Source: Ardenticatenaceae bacterium
Lineage (GTDB): Bacteria > Chloroflexota > Anaerolineae > Promineifilales > Promineifilaceae
Assembly: GCA_020634395.1 (NCBI GenBank)
Contig: JACKBU010000019.1
Coordinates: forward strand, 1-64,000
DNA: 64,000 nt
Reading direction: 5' to 3'
Position numbers and translations under genes: made by a program. The notes under the pieces were generated by a model. It was not told the origin of the DNA, made no database searches, and saw only the letters and a list, made by a program, of their open reading frames with translations. Positions 1 to 9,254 of this stretch are shown in pieces; position 1 is the first letter of the stretch; each line of letters begins with the position of its first letter.

Positions 1-1032
1 CTTGATGGCGCGGAAGGCGGTGGGCGCGGTGAAAAGCACGTTGACGCCATACTGGCTGATCACCCGCCAGAATGCGCCGGGATCGGGCGTGCCGACCGGT
101 TTACCTTCGTACAGAATGGTGGTGCAGCCGTGAAACAGCGGCGCATAGACGATGTAGGAATGGCCCACGACCCAGCCCACGTCGGACGCTGCCCAGTAGA
201 CATCGCCGGGGTTGACGCCGTAGATGTTTTTCATGCTCCACTTCAGGGCGACCAGATGGCCGCCGTTGTCGCGCACGACGCCTTTGGGCACGCCGGTTGT
301 GCCGGAGGTGTAGAGAATATACAGCGGGTCGGTGGCGGCGACGGGCACGCAGTCTACTGGATCAGCCTGGGCTAACTGCTCTTGCCAATCCAGATCACGG
401 CCGTCTACCAGTTGGGCGGCAAGCTGCGGTCGCTGCAAAATCACGCATTTCTCGGGCTTAAATTCGGCAATGTCGATGGCTTTGTCGAGTAACGGTTTGT
501 AAGCGACGACGCGGTTGGGTTCGATGCCGCAGGAAGCGGAGAGGATGACTTTGGGTTTGGCGTCGTTGATGCGGGTAGCCAGTTCGTTGGCCGCGAAGCC
601 GCCAAATACCACGGAATGGATCGCGCCGATGCGGGCGCAGGCCAGCATGGCCATCACCGCTTCCGGGACCATGGGCATGTAGATGATGACGCGGTCACCT
701 TTGGCCACGCCCAGGTTAGTGAGAACACCGGCCAGCCGGGCGACTTCGTCGCGGAGCTGGCCGTAGGTGAAGGTTTGGGCGGTGTTGGTAACGGGGCTGT
801 CGTAGATGAGGGCAAGCTGGTCGGCACGGCCGTTTGCCACATGCACATCCAGCGCGTTATAACAACTATTCACCTCGGCTCCCACAAACCAGCGGTACAG
901 GGGGGCACGAGAATCGTCTAACACCTGATCCCATTCTTTTTCCCAGTGCACCTCAGCGGCGGCTTCCGCCCAAAATGCCTGCGGGTCCGCCTGCCACTTG
1001 CTATAGACTGCGTCATACGTTTGTTCTGTCAT
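1..1032 (-). CDS. prpE: Propionyl-CoA synthetase (ACSS3/PrpE-type), 3' part cut by window edge
   Basis: AMP-forming acyl-CoA synthetase that activates propionate or another short-chain acid to its CoA ester. The first 344 codons are present, starting at the ATG at 1032; the rest lies beyond position 1. The N-terminal ACAS region reads AEVHWEKEWDQVLDD near the start. The P-loop-like adenylation motif YILYTSGTTGVPKGV follows, then WVVGHSYIVYAPL and YEGKPVGTPDPGAFW. The motif SASCGIEPNRVVAYKPLLD and the acidic DLDWQE segment are typical of the PrpE/ACSS3 branch rather than acetyl-CoA synthetase Acs. The C-terminal lysine domain is not in the window. The subfamily call rests on remembered motifs, so acetyl-CoA synthetase remains possible. 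Confidence 0.88.
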   Translation of the reverse strand, partial: MTEQTYDAVYSKWQADPQAFWAEAAAEVHWEKEWDQVLDDSRAPLYRWFVGAEVNSCYNALDVHVANGRADQLALIYDSPVTNTAQTFTYGQLRDEVARLAGVLTNLGVAKGDRVIIYMPMVPEAVMAMLACARIGAIHSVVFGGFAANELATRINDAKPKVILSASCGIEPNRVVAYKPLLDKAIDIAEFKPEKCVILQRPQLAAQLVDGRDLDWQEQLAQADPVDCVPVAATDPLYILYTSGTTGVPKGVVRDNGGHLVALKWSMKNIYGVNPGDVYWAASDVGWVVGHSYIVYAPLFHGCTTILYEGKPVGTPDPGAFWRVISQYGVNVLFTAPTAFRAIK

Positions 1033-1189
1033 CTCTATTTCCTTTGCCAGCGGCCTGATATAGGTTTTTCGCTCTTGCCCAACGCCTGAGCAGCACAAAT
1101 ATCCACAGATGGCCCAAATTCCGCAAATTAGAATCCGCAGGTGTGGACCATCTTTATAAACATGGTTCCGACCGGTTAGCGCACCCGCA

Positions 1190-2164
1190 TCATAAGAACT
1201 GAAAGCGTGCTTCTAACGGATCGTGGTCGGAGCTGCGCACGGCCGTTTCCCCATTCAACCACTCCGTTTCCGCGTACAGCGCGTTAAAGTGCAGCACGTC
1301 CACCCCCGCCAGCCGCGCCAGCAGCGCCGGGCTGACGAAGACGTGGTCCAGAATTTCATTGCGGCCTTCCCAGATAAACGTATACGTGTGGATGTCTTGT
1401 TTCAGGGGCAGCAGATTGGTCAGGGGCGGTTCAGACGGCCGTCCGGCCAGAATCCGCAGCGGTTCGGCCACCGCCTCCTCCGGCCCGCCGCGCCGCGACG
1501 TGTTCAGGTCGCCCGTCACCAGCAGCAGCGCGTCCCGGTTCTTTGCCAGCACGCCGTTGGCAAAATCGCGCACCACGCGCGCCTGCGCCGTGCGCTGCGC
1601 CAGGTTCACGGCCAGCCGCTCCTCTGTTTCGGCGGTAAATTCTTCGGGGATGTAGTTGCTTTTGAAGTGGTTGTTGACGATGGTGAGGGTACGGCCGTTT
1701 ACCCGAAACTCCCCCACCAGCGGCTCCCGGCCCGGATTCGGACTCTGCGGCCCAAATGCGGCGGCCACGGCCGGACCTTCCAGTTGCTGCGCCCGCACCA
1801 GTTCCACCCGCCGCTCGTCAAACAAAAACCCGATCTGGATGCCGCGCCGGTCGCTGGTGGCGGGCGAAATGGCGCGATAGGCCGTAGCGGCGACTCCGTT
1901 CACCACGTCGCCCAACTGCTGCAGCACCGTCTCGCTGCCCACTTCCTGCACCGCTAGAATGTGCGGCAGGTTCAGTTCATGGCGCACAGCCAGGGCGAGT
2001 TTGGTAAGCTGCGTAGAGAGAGACGGCCGTAACCATTCCCCGCCAATCCGCACCGTCACATCCCCCCGCTCATCGAACAAATTGTACAGGTTAAACGTCG
2101 TCACCACCGTGTCGCCCGGTGGGCCGCTGCGCTTGCTGATGGGACGGTATATCTTATGTGGCAA
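1190..2164 (-). CDS. Endonuclease/exonuclease/phosphatase (EEP) family protein
   Basis: A 324-residue DNase I-like metal-dependent phosphoesterase. The order of motifs fits the EEP fold: TFNLYNLFDERGD (metal-binding Asn), LAVQEVGSETVLQQL (catalytic Glu), NNHFKSN, TGDLNTS (Asp/Asn pair), ILDHVFVSPAL and SSDHDPLEARF (the final Asp-His). No signal peptide is obvious at the ATG chosen. The substrate cannot be told from sequence; family members cut DNA, sphingomyelin or inositol phosphates. It stands alone between the synthetase and the YbaK gene, all on the minus strand. Confidence 0.85.
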   Translation of the reverse strand: MPHKIYRPISKRSGPPGDTVVTTFNLYNLFDERGDVTVRIGGEWLRPSLSTQLTKLALAVRHELNLPHILAVQEVGSETVLQQLGDVVNGVAATAYRAISPATSDRRGIQIGFLFDERRVELVRAQQLEGPAVAAAFGPQSPNPGREPLVGEFRVNGRTLTIVNNHFKSNYIPEEFTAETEERLAVNLAQRTAQARVVRDFANGVLAKNRDALLLVTGDLNTSRRGGPEEAVAEPLRILAGRPSEPPLTNLLPLKQDIHTYTFIWEGRNEILDHVFVSPALLARLAGVDVLHFNALYAETEWLNGETAVRSSDHDPLEARFQFL

Positions 2165-2205
2165 TTGGGTTCACCGCTAAAGGTTGAAAAATCGTTCCGC
2201 TCTTT

Positions 2206-2238
2206 AGATTGGACCAATCTCCAAGAATGGTCCAATCT
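2206..2238. repeat. Intergenic hairpin, 11-bp perfect stem
   Basis: AGATTGGACCA at 2206-2216 is the exact reverse complement of TGGTCCAATCT at 2228-2238. It lies between the end of the YbaK gene and the start of the EEP gene, both on the minus strand. It could terminate or attenuate transcription, but no U-run follows it. Its CCAATCT words resemble the word-built hairpins elsewhere in the window. Confidence 0.5.
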
Positions 2239-2263
2239 GCACCACGTTATTCCTAAGCAATCC

Positions 2264-2731
2264 CTACGCGCCTAAATCCACCATTTCCACGTCGCCCAGC
2301 GCCCGCCGCAAGTCGTCGCGGTGCAGGATAATGGTCACGCTGCGCTCGCCGGAGCCAAGGGACATCTCTTCATAAGCGTAGATGCTCTCGTCGGCCAGGA
2401 TGCGCAGGGGCTGCGGCAGGCCAAACGGGGCGACCGCGCCGCGCTCGTAGCCGGTAACACGGCGCACTTCTTCTTCGCTGGCCATCGTCAGCCGTTTTTC
2501 GCCCAGGTAATGGCGCAGCGTTTTCCAATCAATTTGCTTGGGACCGGCCATCAGAGCCATCACAAAGTCGTCGGCGGAGAGGCGGAAGAGGATGCTGCGG
2601 ATGATTTGCTCTGGCAGTTGGCCGCGCTCGGCGGCCGCCTGCTCCAGCGATTTAACCGGGCCGGGATGCCGGAAAACCCGGTGGGGAATGCCCATGTCGG
2701 TCAGGGCCTGGGATACGGGGGGAGGGGTCAT
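2264..2731 (-). CDS. YbaK/EbsC-family aminoacyl-tRNA deacylase
   Basis: A 155-residue single-domain protein of the YbaK/prolyl-tRNA editing family, which hydrolyses mischarged aminoacyl-tRNAs in trans. Features seen: IPHRVFRHPGPVKSLEQAAAERG at the N-terminus, the QIIRSILFR strand, the lysine-containing GPKQIDWKTLRHYLGEKRLTMASEEEV segment, and TGYERGAVAPFGL, which matches the family's G-x-x-x-G-x-x-x-P-F-G signature. Length is normal for a free-standing editor. Which tRNA it proofreads is unknown (Cys-tRNAPro for YbaK itself). It lies downstream of the aminotransferase gene but a word-built hairpin separates them. Confidence 0.85.
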   Translation of the reverse strand: MTPPPVSQALTDMGIPHRVFRHPGPVKSLEQAAAERGQLPEQIIRSILFRLSADDFVMALMAGPKQIDWKTLRHYLGEKRLTMASEEEVRRVTGYERGAVAPFGLPQPLRILADESIYAYEEMSLGSGERSVTIILHRDDLRRALGDVEMVDLGA

Positions 2732-2735
2732 AAGG

Positions 2736-2812
2736 AATGGGAGATGGGAGTTTGGAGACTGGAGATTGGAGACTGGATGAATCTCCAGTCTCTACTCTCC
2801 AGTCTCCCTTCT
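2736..2812. repeat. Word-built inverted repeat (GGAGACTGG/CCAGTCTCC)
   Basis: The left arm (about 2746-2777) repeats the word GGAGA(C/T)TGG several times. The right arm (about 2780-2812) carries its complement CCAGTCTC several times, so the RNA can fold in several registers. It fills the gap between the aminotransferase gene and the YbaK gene. A role as terminator or attenuator is inferred. Confidence 0.6.
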
Positions 2813-2814
2813 TC

Positions 2815-3969
2815 TCAATCCAGCAGCTCTTGCAGAGCGGCCAGCAAGGTGAGCACGTTTTCGGGGCGGCTGTTGTAGCCCATCAGGCCCACGCGCCACA
2901 CTTTACCGGCCAGCTTGCTAAAGCCGCCGGCAATCTCGATGTTGTAGTCGCGCAGTAGGCGGCCGGCGACGGCTTTGGCGTCTACGCCTTCCGGCACGCT
3001 GACGGTGGTCAGGCTGGGGATGCGGTTTTCCGGGTCGGCCACGTGGCAGGCCAGGCCCAGATCGGCCAGACCATCCCAGAGCAGTTGGGCGGTGGCCCGA
3101 TGGCGCGCCCAGCGCGCTTCCAGGCTTTCTTCGGCCACCAGGCGCAGCCCTTCGCGCAGGGCGTAGATCATGTTGCTGCTCATGGTGTGATGGTAGCCGC
3201 GCACGTCGCCCAGCCAGTAGTTGCGCAGGAGGGTGGTGTCCAGGTACCAGGTATCGACTTTTTGGCGACGGCCGTTTATCTTCTCCACCGCCCGCGGGCC
3301 AAACGTCACAGGGGAAGCCCCCGGCGGGCAGCTCAGCCCCTTCTGCGAACAGCTGTAGGCCACGTCCACCTGCCACTCGTCCACCAGCACCGGGGCCGCG
3401 CCCAGGCTGGTCACGCAGTCCGTCAGCAGCAGGCAGTCAAACTCGCGGCAGATTTCGCCGATGCCGTTCATGGGCTGCAGCGCGCCGGTCGAGGTTTCCG
3501 CGTGCACCAGCATCAGCACGGCCGGGCGGTGCTCCTTCACGGCGTCATAAATTTCGCCTACCTCAAAGACTTCGCCCCAGGGCTTGTCGATGATGCGCAC
3601 GTCCGCGCCATGGCGGCTGGCCATTTCCACCAGCCGCTCGCCAAAATAACCGATCACGCCGACCAGCACCACATCGCCGCGCTCGACGACGTTGGCTACG
3701 GCCGTTTCCATCGCCGCGCTGCCCGTGCCGCTGATCGCCAGCGTCATCTCGTTGTCCGTCTGCCAGGCGTAACGCAGCAGCTCCTGCGTCTCATTCATAA
3801 TGCCGATAAACGCCGGGTCCAGGTGGCTCAGTTGGCGCATCCCCACCGCCGCCAGCACGCGCGGGTGGGCGTTCGACGGGCCAGGGCCAAGCAGCAAGCG
3901 GGGCGGCACGTCCAGCGTCTGCGTCACAATACGATGTTTTTGATTGGTGGAAAACGTTTGGGTATGCAT
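2815..3969 (-). CDS. Class V aminotransferase, alanine-glyoxylate / serine-pyruvate type
   Basis: A PLP enzyme of 384 residues that interconverts serine or alanine with glyoxylate or pyruvate. Motifs: LLLGPGPSNAHPRVL at about 25-40, the PLP phosphate-binding SGTGSAAMETA (80-90), HAETSTGALQP (156-166), LLTDCVTSLG (181-190, PLP Asp), and SCSQKGLSCPPG with the Schiff-base lysine at residue 210. The start ATG at 3969 is preceded by a strong GGGAGGAGGT ribosome-binding site. Photorespiration-like glyoxylate recycling or serine catabolism is a family-based inference; nothing nearby decides it. Confidence 0.9.
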   Translation of the reverse strand: MHTQTFSTNQKHRIVTQTLDVPPRLLLGPGPSNAHPRVLAAVGMRQLSHLDPAFIGIMNETQELLRYAWQTDNEMTLAISGTGSAAMETAVANVVERGDVVLVGVIGYFGERLVEMASRHGADVRIIDKPWGEVFEVGEIYDAVKEHRPAVLMLVHAETSTGALQPMNGIGEICREFDCLLLTDCVTSLGAAPVLVDEWQVDVAYSCSQKGLSCPPGASPVTFGPRAVEKINGRRQKVDTWYLDTTLLRNYWLGDVRGYHHTMSSNMIYALREGLRLVAEESLEARWARHRATAQLLWDGLADLGLACHVADPENRIPSLTTVSVPEGVDAKAVAGRLLRDYNIEIAGGFSKLAGKVWRVGLMGYNSRPENVLTLLAALQELLD

Positions 3970-4080
3970 GGGATTTACCTCCTCCCAGGTGGGTGAACAA
4001 TCAGGTAAATAGAGTCAAGGCGATCATACGTCGTCGTCCGAGATTTTTCAATAGCAAGTGAAAGCTGCCCTATTGAGACG

Positions 4081-4479
4081 CGTAGCAATCGTTCTCAAAC
4101 GCGTAGCAACCATTTCTAAACGCGTAGCAACCATTTTTAAACATGTAGCAATCATTCTTAAACGTGTAGCAATCATTCTTAAACGCGTAGCAATCATTCT
4201 TAAACGCGTAGCAACCATTTCTAAACGCGTAGCAATCATTTCTAAACGCGTAGCAACTATTTTTAAACGTGTAGCAACCATTCTTAAACGTGTAGCAACC
4301 ATTCTTAAACATGTAGCAACCATTTCTAAACGCGTAGCAATCATTTCTAAACGCATAGCAATCATTTCTAAACGTGTAGCAATCATTTCTAAACGTGTAG
4401 CAATTACTCTTAAATGCGTAGCAATCATTCTGAAACGTGTAGCAATCATTCTGAAACGTGTAGCAATCATTCTTAAACG
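4081..4479. repeat. 21-bp tandem array, 19 units
   Basis: Nineteen head-to-tail units of exactly 21 bp fill 399 bp without a break. The unit reads YGTAGCAAYCATTYTTAAAC plus one base, with scattered transitions. Because 21 is a multiple of three and the unit has frames without stops, long open frames run through it on both strands. The plus strand gives a KRVAIIL heptad from about 4058 to 4489; the minus strand gives an MIATRLE heptad from 4671 to 4048, with a TTG start. Substitutions are not biased to synonymous positions in any frame, so I treat it as a DNA repeat rather than a gene. It lies between divergent genes, just upstream of the P-type ATPase. Confidence 0.9.
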
Positions 4480-4695
4480 CCATCTGTAGGGGCGCGACAG
4501 GCGGATCATGCCTTTTCTCATCACCCAGGCATCATCTACCGCCTGTCTCGCTCCATTCGCCGCGTGTGGCGTCGGCCCAGCGCACGGCCGTTGCATTAAG
4601 CCCCGTTTAATTTCACCGCTCAACCCTGCCTTTTTAGCAAAATCGTGGTAATTTCTATGCTGTCCTATCAATTCGCAACTTCATAACAGGTGAAC

Positions 4696-7434
4696 ATGCA
4701 GACCCAACAACTGTGGCACACAGAGTCCATTGATTCCACCCTAGCTGCCCTCGACAGCGGCGCGCAGGGTTTATCCGCCGCCGAAGCGCAGCAGCGCCAG
4801 GCCCAATTCGGCCCCAACGAACTGATCGAACGCGGCGGCAAGCACCCGCTGCGCCTGCTGTGGGAGCAGGTCAGCAGCACGATGGTGCTCATCCTTATTG
4901 CCGCCGTCGTCGTCTCCGCCCTGCTGGGCAAAGCCACCGAGGCGGCCGCCATTGGGGCCATCGTGGTGCTGTTTGTGATTTTAGGCTTCGTGCAAGAGTA
5001 CCGCGCCGAGCAGGCGATGGCCGCCCTGAAGAAGCTGGCCGTGCCCGTGGTGCGCGTGCGCCGCGACGGCCGTCTCCTGGAACTCTCCGCCCGTGAACTG
5101 GTCCCCGGCGACATCTTCGTGCTGGAAGCGGGCAACGCCATCCCCGCCGACGGCCGTCTCATCGAAAACGCCAACCTGCGCGTGCAAGAATCCGCCCTGA
5201 CGGGTGAATCGGAGGCGGTGGAAAAGGAAACGGCCGTCATCGCCAAACCCGACCTGCCCCTGGGCGACCGGCGCAACATGCTCTACATGGGCACGAATGT
5301 GACCTACGGCCGGGGCACGGCCGTCGTCACCGCCACCGGCATGGACACCGAACTGGGCAAAATCGCCGCCCTCATCCAGAGCGTGGACGAAGGCCAGACG
5401 CCGCTGCAAAAGCAGCTCGACGGCGTGGGCCGGATGCTGGCCGTGGCCGGCGTGGCCGTGGCCGCCCTGGTGCTGCTGATTGGCGTGCTCTCCGGCGAGG
5501 CGCTGGACGAGATGTTTCTAACGGCCGTGTCCGTGGCCGTGGCCGTCGTGCCAGAAGGGCTGCCCGCCGTCGTCACCATCACCCTGGCCCTGGGCGCGCA
5601 GCGCATGCTGCGGCGCAGCGCCCTCATCCGCAAGCTGCCCGCCGTAGAAACCCTCGGCTCCGTCACCGTCATCTGCTCCGACAAAACCGGCACGCTCACC
5701 GTCAACCGCATGACCGTCACCGTCATCGACGTGGCCGGGCACTTCCTGGAATTGGCCGGAACCGGCGAACAGTCCGCCTCCTACCTCAAACTGGCCGACA
5801 ATCCCGACGAACTCTTCGCCAGCCGCCCCTCGGCCATCGGCCTGACGCTGGCGGCCGGGGCGCTGTGCAACGACGCCTCCGTCAACCCGGACCCGGAAAC
5901 CGGGCGCTACACCGTCATGGGCGATCCCACCGAAGGGGCGCTGCTGGTAGCCGCGCAGCAGGCCGGCGTGACGCGCGCCGGCCTGGAGGCCGTGCTGCCG
6001 CGCGTAGCCGAGCTGCCCTTCGATTCCGACCGCAAGCGCATGACGACGGTGCATGAGCTGGCGGCCAACGTGGAAAGTTTGCCAACGGCCGTGCGCGCCT
6101 TGCCCGGCACAGACGCCCCCTACATCGCCTTCACCAAAGGCGCGGTGGATGGCCTGCTGGCCATTACCGACCGGGTATGGGACGGCGACAAACCGGCGCC
6201 GCTGGACGACACCTGGCGCACGCGCATCGACATCGCCAACAGCGACATGGCCCAAAAGGGGATGCGCGTGTTGGGGCTGGCGCTGCAATGGCTGGAGCGC
6301 CCGGATGAGCCGCTGGAGCAAAATCTGGTGTTCATCGGGCTGGTGGGCATGATTGATCCGCCGCGCCCGGAAGTGAAAACGGCCGTGGCCACCGCCAAAA
6401 CCGCCGGGATGCGCCCCATCATGATCACCGGCGACCATCCGTTGACGGCCCGGTTTATTGCTCATGATCTGGGGATTAGCGAAAACGGCCGTGTCAAAAC
6501 CGGCCTCAACCTGGACCAGATGACCCCCGAAGAACTGGCCCAAACCGTCGAAGAAGTCTCCATCTACGCCCGCGTCTCCCCGGAACACAAGCTGCGCATC
6601 GTCGAAGCCCTGCAAAACCAGGGGCACATCGTGGCCATGACCGGCGACGGCGTGAACGATTCGCCGGCGCTGCGCCGGGCGGATATCGGCATTGCCATGG
6701 GCATCACCGGCACCGACGTCTCGAAGGAGGCGTCGGAGATGGTGCTGCTGGACGATAACTTTGCCACCATTGTGGCCGCGGTGGAAGAGGGGCGGGTCAT
6801 CTACGACAACATCCGCCGCTTTGTCAAGTTCTCTATCGCCGGCAACCTGGGCAAAATCCTGGTCATGCTGGCCGCGCCGCTGTTTGGCATTGCCATCGCC
6901 CTGGAGCCACTGCAACTGCTGTGGCTGAACCTGCTCACCGACGGCCTGTTGGGGCTGGGGCTGGGCGTGGAACCGGCCGAGAAAGGGATCATGCAGCGCC
7001 CGCCGCGCCAGCCGCAGGCCAGCCTCTTCAACGAAGGGCTGGGCCGCCACATCATCTGGGTGGGCGTTTTCATCGGGCTGGTGGCGCTGGGCGTGGCCTA
7101 TGCCGCCTTCGATCCCGCCCACGCTGAGGACGAAACGTGGCAGACGATGCTGTTTACCACGCTGGCCTTTTTGCAGGTAGGGCAGGCGCTGGCTTCGCGC
7201 TCCAGCCGCGAATCGTTCTTTAAATTGGGCTGGCGCACGAACCCGACGCTGCTGTGGCTGACAGTGGTGGTGATTGCCCTGCAGCTGGTGGTGGTATACT
7301 TACCGGGCTTGGAAAGTTTCTTTAATGTCGATCCACTTTCGCTACTTGAACTGGTTGTTTGCGTACTGTTAGGCAGCCTGGCATTTTGGGCAATTGAACT
7401 GGAGAAGTGGTGGCTGAGGCGAAACGGCCGTTAA
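4696..7434 (+). CDS. Cation-transporting P-type ATPase (Ca2+/SERCA-PMR1-like, P2)
   Basis: ATP-driven cation pump in the cytoplasmic membrane, about 912 residues. Visible in order: the N-terminal cation ATPase domain (WHTESIDSTLAALDS), a membrane pair, the actuator TGES loop (LTGESEAVEKE), the M4 segment VAVAVVPEGLPAVVT (the PEGLP motif of Ca2+ and Na+/K+ types), the phosphorylation site CSDKTGTLT with Asp near residue 328, the nucleotide-binding domain with FTKGA, MITGDHPLTA, TGDGVNDSPAL, and six C-terminal helices. The ATG at 4696 is chosen because AGG at 4688-4690 is spaced well; an in-frame GTG at 4690 is the alternative. Calcium is the likeliest ion from PEGLP, but manganese or sodium cannot be excluded. 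Confidence 0.93.
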   Translation: MQTQQLWHTESIDSTLAALDSGAQGLSAAEAQQRQAQFGPNELIERGGKHPLRLLWEQVSSTMVLILIAAVVVSALLGKATEAAAIGAIVVLFVILGFVQEYRAEQAMAALKKLAVPVVRVRRDGRLLELSARELVPGDIFVLEAGNAIPADGRLIENANLRVQESALTGESEAVEKETAVIAKPDLPLGDRRNMLYMGTNVTYGRGTAVVTATGMDTELGKIAALIQSVDEGQTPLQKQLDGVGRMLAVAGVAVAALVLLIGVLSGEALDEMFLTAVSVAVAVVPEGLPAVVTITLALGAQRMLRRSALIRKLPAVETLGSVTVICSDKTGTLTVNRMTVTVIDVAGHFLELAGTGEQSASYLKLADNPDELFASRPSAIGLTLAAGALCNDASVNPDPETGRYTVMGDPTEGALLVAAQQAGVTRAGLEAVLPRVAELPFDSDRKRMTTVHELAANVESLPTAVRALPGTDAPYIAFTKGAVDGLLAITDRVWDGDKPAPLDDTWRTRIDIANSDMAQKGMRVLGLALQWLERPDEPLEQNLVFIGLVGMIDPPRPEVKTAVATAKTAGMRPIMITGDHPLTARFIAHDLGISENGRVKTGLNLDQMTPEELAQTVEEVSIYARVSPEHKLRIVEALQNQGHIVAMTGDGVNDSPALRRADIGIAMGITGTDVSKEASEMVLLDDNFATIVAAVEEGRVIYDNIRRFVKFSIAGNLGKILVMLAAPLFGIAIALEPLQLLWLNLLTDGLLGLGLGVEPAEKGIMQRPPRQPQASLFNEGLGRHIIWVGVFIGLVALGVAYAAFDPAHAEDETWQTMLFTTLAFLQVGQALASRSSRESFFKLGWRTNPTLLWLTVVVIALQLVVVYLPGLESFFNVDPLSLLELVVCVLLGSLAFWAIELEKWWLRRNGR

Positions 7435-8414
7435 CGCGCATGAAAAAATCAATGAGCCCGCTTCAGGGGTTCCTCTTTTTCCTCGTCACAGTTGGCGGAA
7501 TTGTCCTGCTGATTTATACGGCGCCGGTCTGGCGGGCACTGCTGGTGGCTGGTATCCTGGCCTATCTGCTTATCCCGCTGGTGGACCGGCTGGAGCAGCG
7601 TTGGGGAGGGCGGCGGGCGCTGGCTACCGCCATGGTTTACATCCTGATCGTCCTCATCATTCTGAGCCTTTTGTCGGCCGCCGGGGCCTTAATTTGGGGG
7701 CAGGTGCCGCAGTGGGGCCAGGAGCTGGCTGATGCCTTGCGGGAACTGACACGCTGGATGGAACGGCCGTTTGTCTTTCTCGGTTTCACGCTCCATCCCG
7801 AAGTCCTCTTCGGCTACATCCAGCGCTCCACCAGCAATGCGGTCACGGCCCTGCCGCTGGGATCGGGCTGGCTGGGCAGCATCGCCGAAAACCTGCTCTG
7901 GAGCCTGGTGGTGCTGGTCAGCCTGTTTTATCTAATGCGTGACGGGCCAAAAATCCCGGCGGTGATCATCGCCTGGCTGCCGCCGAAGTATCAGGCAGAC
8001 GGCCGTTTCCTTCTGGATGAACTGGACACCATCTGGCGCGTTTCCTTGCGCGTGCAGGTCATCATTTTTGCCATCATCGGCGTGCTTCTCCTCACCAGCA
8101 CTGCGCTCATCGTCTGGCTCTTTCGCCGCGGCTGGCTGCCCCTCTCGCCCCTCGGCCTGATCGTGCTCATCATCCTCGTTTATGCCGCCATCCAGCAGAT
8201 CGACAATCTCTGGCTGCGCCCCCAATACATGGGCCATGCGCTCAAACTGCATCCCGGCATCGTCGTCGTAGCCCTAATCTCTGCCCTGGCGCTGACCGGC
8301 ATCCTGGGGGCGATCATCGTCGTGCCGGTGCTGGCCAGCCTGAAAGTCCTGGCGCTGTATGCCTACAACAAGCTGTGGGGTGAGCTGCCCGAGGAAGAGA
8401 CGGGCAGCGGTTAG
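7407..8414 (+). CDS. AI-2E family transporter (UPF0118 membrane permease)
   Basis: A polytopic membrane protein of about 335 residues. An N-terminal helix pair (FLFFLVTVGGIVLLIYTAPVWRALLVAGILAYLLIPLV) is followed by a long amphipathic middle and a C-terminal helical bundle that contains the family's QQIDNLWLRPQYMG and LHPGIVVVALISALALTGILGAIIVVPV motifs. Members export autoinducer-2 or act as Na+(Li+)/H+ antiporters; which applies here is unknown. The start is ambiguous: GTG at 7407 or 7410 overlaps the ATPase gene (GGAG at 7401 fits 7410), while ATG at 7440 lies just past its stop. The overlap suggests coupling with the ATPase. Confidence 0.85.
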   Translation: MVAEAKRPLTRMKKSMSPLQGFLFFLVTVGGIVLLIYTAPVWRALLVAGILAYLLIPLVDRLEQRWGGRRALATAMVYILIVLIILSLLSAAGALIWGQVPQWGQELADALRELTRWMERPFVFLGFTLHPEVLFGYIQRSTSNAVTALPLGSGWLGSIAENLLWSLVVLVSLFYLMRDGPKIPAVIIAWLPPKYQADGRFLLDELDTIWRVSLRVQVIIFAIIGVLLLTSTALIVWLFRRGWLPLSPLGLIVLIILVYAAIQQIDNLWLRPQYMGHALKLHPGIVVVALISALALTGILGAIIVVPVLASLKVLALYAYNKLWGELPEEETGSG

Positions 8415-9043
8415 GCGTCGAAATACGGCCGTTCTGCCCCGCGCCACACCTTAAACACAACAGGAAGGCGAGCAACGTGATTGGGGTCAATAACCGCGGG
8501 CAGCGCCTCCTCGGCGAACCAGCCCACGTTGAGCACTTCCTGTTGATGAGAGCCGTGCCCCATCTGTTCCCCGTCCACCAGCCTTCCTAAAAATACAAAC
8601 TGCAGCAGGTGATGGGGCGAGCGGCTGCCCCACAGGCGGGAATCAAACACGCCGCCCAGCCGGTCGATGGTGCAGGTCATGCCGGTTTCTTCGTGGAACT
8701 CGCGGGCTGCGCCGGCGGCGGCCGTTTCGCCCACCTCCAAAGCGCCGCCGGGCATGGCCCACATGGCGTTGTCGGCGCGCTGGATGAGGGCGATACGGCC
8801 GTTTTCATCAAACACGGCGCAGTCGGCCACGGCAAAGGGCGTCGGGCGAGCCAGGACAGGGCTGCACAGCGGTTCCAAGGACGCCACGTCCACACCACTG
8901 GCCAGGGCCAACATTTCCAGCGCTAACGTTTGTAGTTTCCGATACCGCTCCTGGGCGTAAAAATTTTCTTCATACCGCTGGCCCAGAGCTGCCATCTCTA
9001 ACATCTGGTCGGCCCACAAGGCGATTTGTTGCGCTAAATCCAT
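8411..9043 (-). CDS. NUDIX hydrolase with Nudix_N helical domain
   Basis: A 210-residue pyrophosphohydrolase acting on nucleoside-diphosphate-linked substrates. The N-terminal about 60 residues (ALWADQMLEMAALGQRYEEN then YAQERYRKLQTLALEMLAL) match the helical domain often found before bacterial NUDIX domains. The Nudix box GGALEVGETAAAGAAREFHE continues into ETGM, with the Arg and Glu residues of the GX5EX7REUXEEXGU motif intact. The start at 9043 is set by GGAGG four bases upstream; the open frame extends further to 9208 without support. It ends 4 bp inside the convergent AI-2E gene and is divergent from uvrA. Confidence 0.88.
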   Translation of the reverse strand: MDLAQQIALWADQMLEMAALGQRYEENFYAQERYRKLQTLALEMLALASGVDVASLEPLCSPVLARPTPFAVADCAVFDENGRIALIQRADNAMWAMPGGALEVGETAAAGAAREFHEETGMTCTIDRLGGVFDSRLWGSRSPHHLLQFVFLGRLVDGEQMGHGSHQQEVLNVGWFAEEALPAVIDPNHVARLPVVFKVWRGAERPYFDA

Positions 9044-9254
9044 CATGCCTCCAATCATAAGCCGGATACGACCGTATCTACCATACCACGCCTGCACGCC
9101 CCAAAATCTATGAAACGCTAATGGTTCCACTCCGCTTACCATGTTAGAATTATCGGTCGGCTTTGCAGAAGAAACGGCCGTTGCCCACACTCTTGCCACA
9201 CGGCCCATCCGACGAATCGACTATAAGACTACCAGACTATTGGACTACCAAACT

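Noticed and set aside
4048..4671. Minus-strand frame with MIATRLE heptads through the 21-bp array
   Set aside because: TTG start without ribosome site, runs up to the divergent ATPase gene, and substitutions fall in all codon positions. Kept as a repeat, with the coding idea in the findings.
5518..7122. A long open frame (534 codons) on the minus strand inside the P-type ATPase gene
   Set aside because: It is antisense to a clear ATPase with all catalytic motifs; the GC-rich third positions make the opposite strand open. It shows no family features, only Gly/His/Arg/Gln-rich sequence.
9221..9254. Short repeated GACTA words before uvrA
   Set aside because: Direct words only, no inverted partner within 100 bp, too short to call a repeat element.
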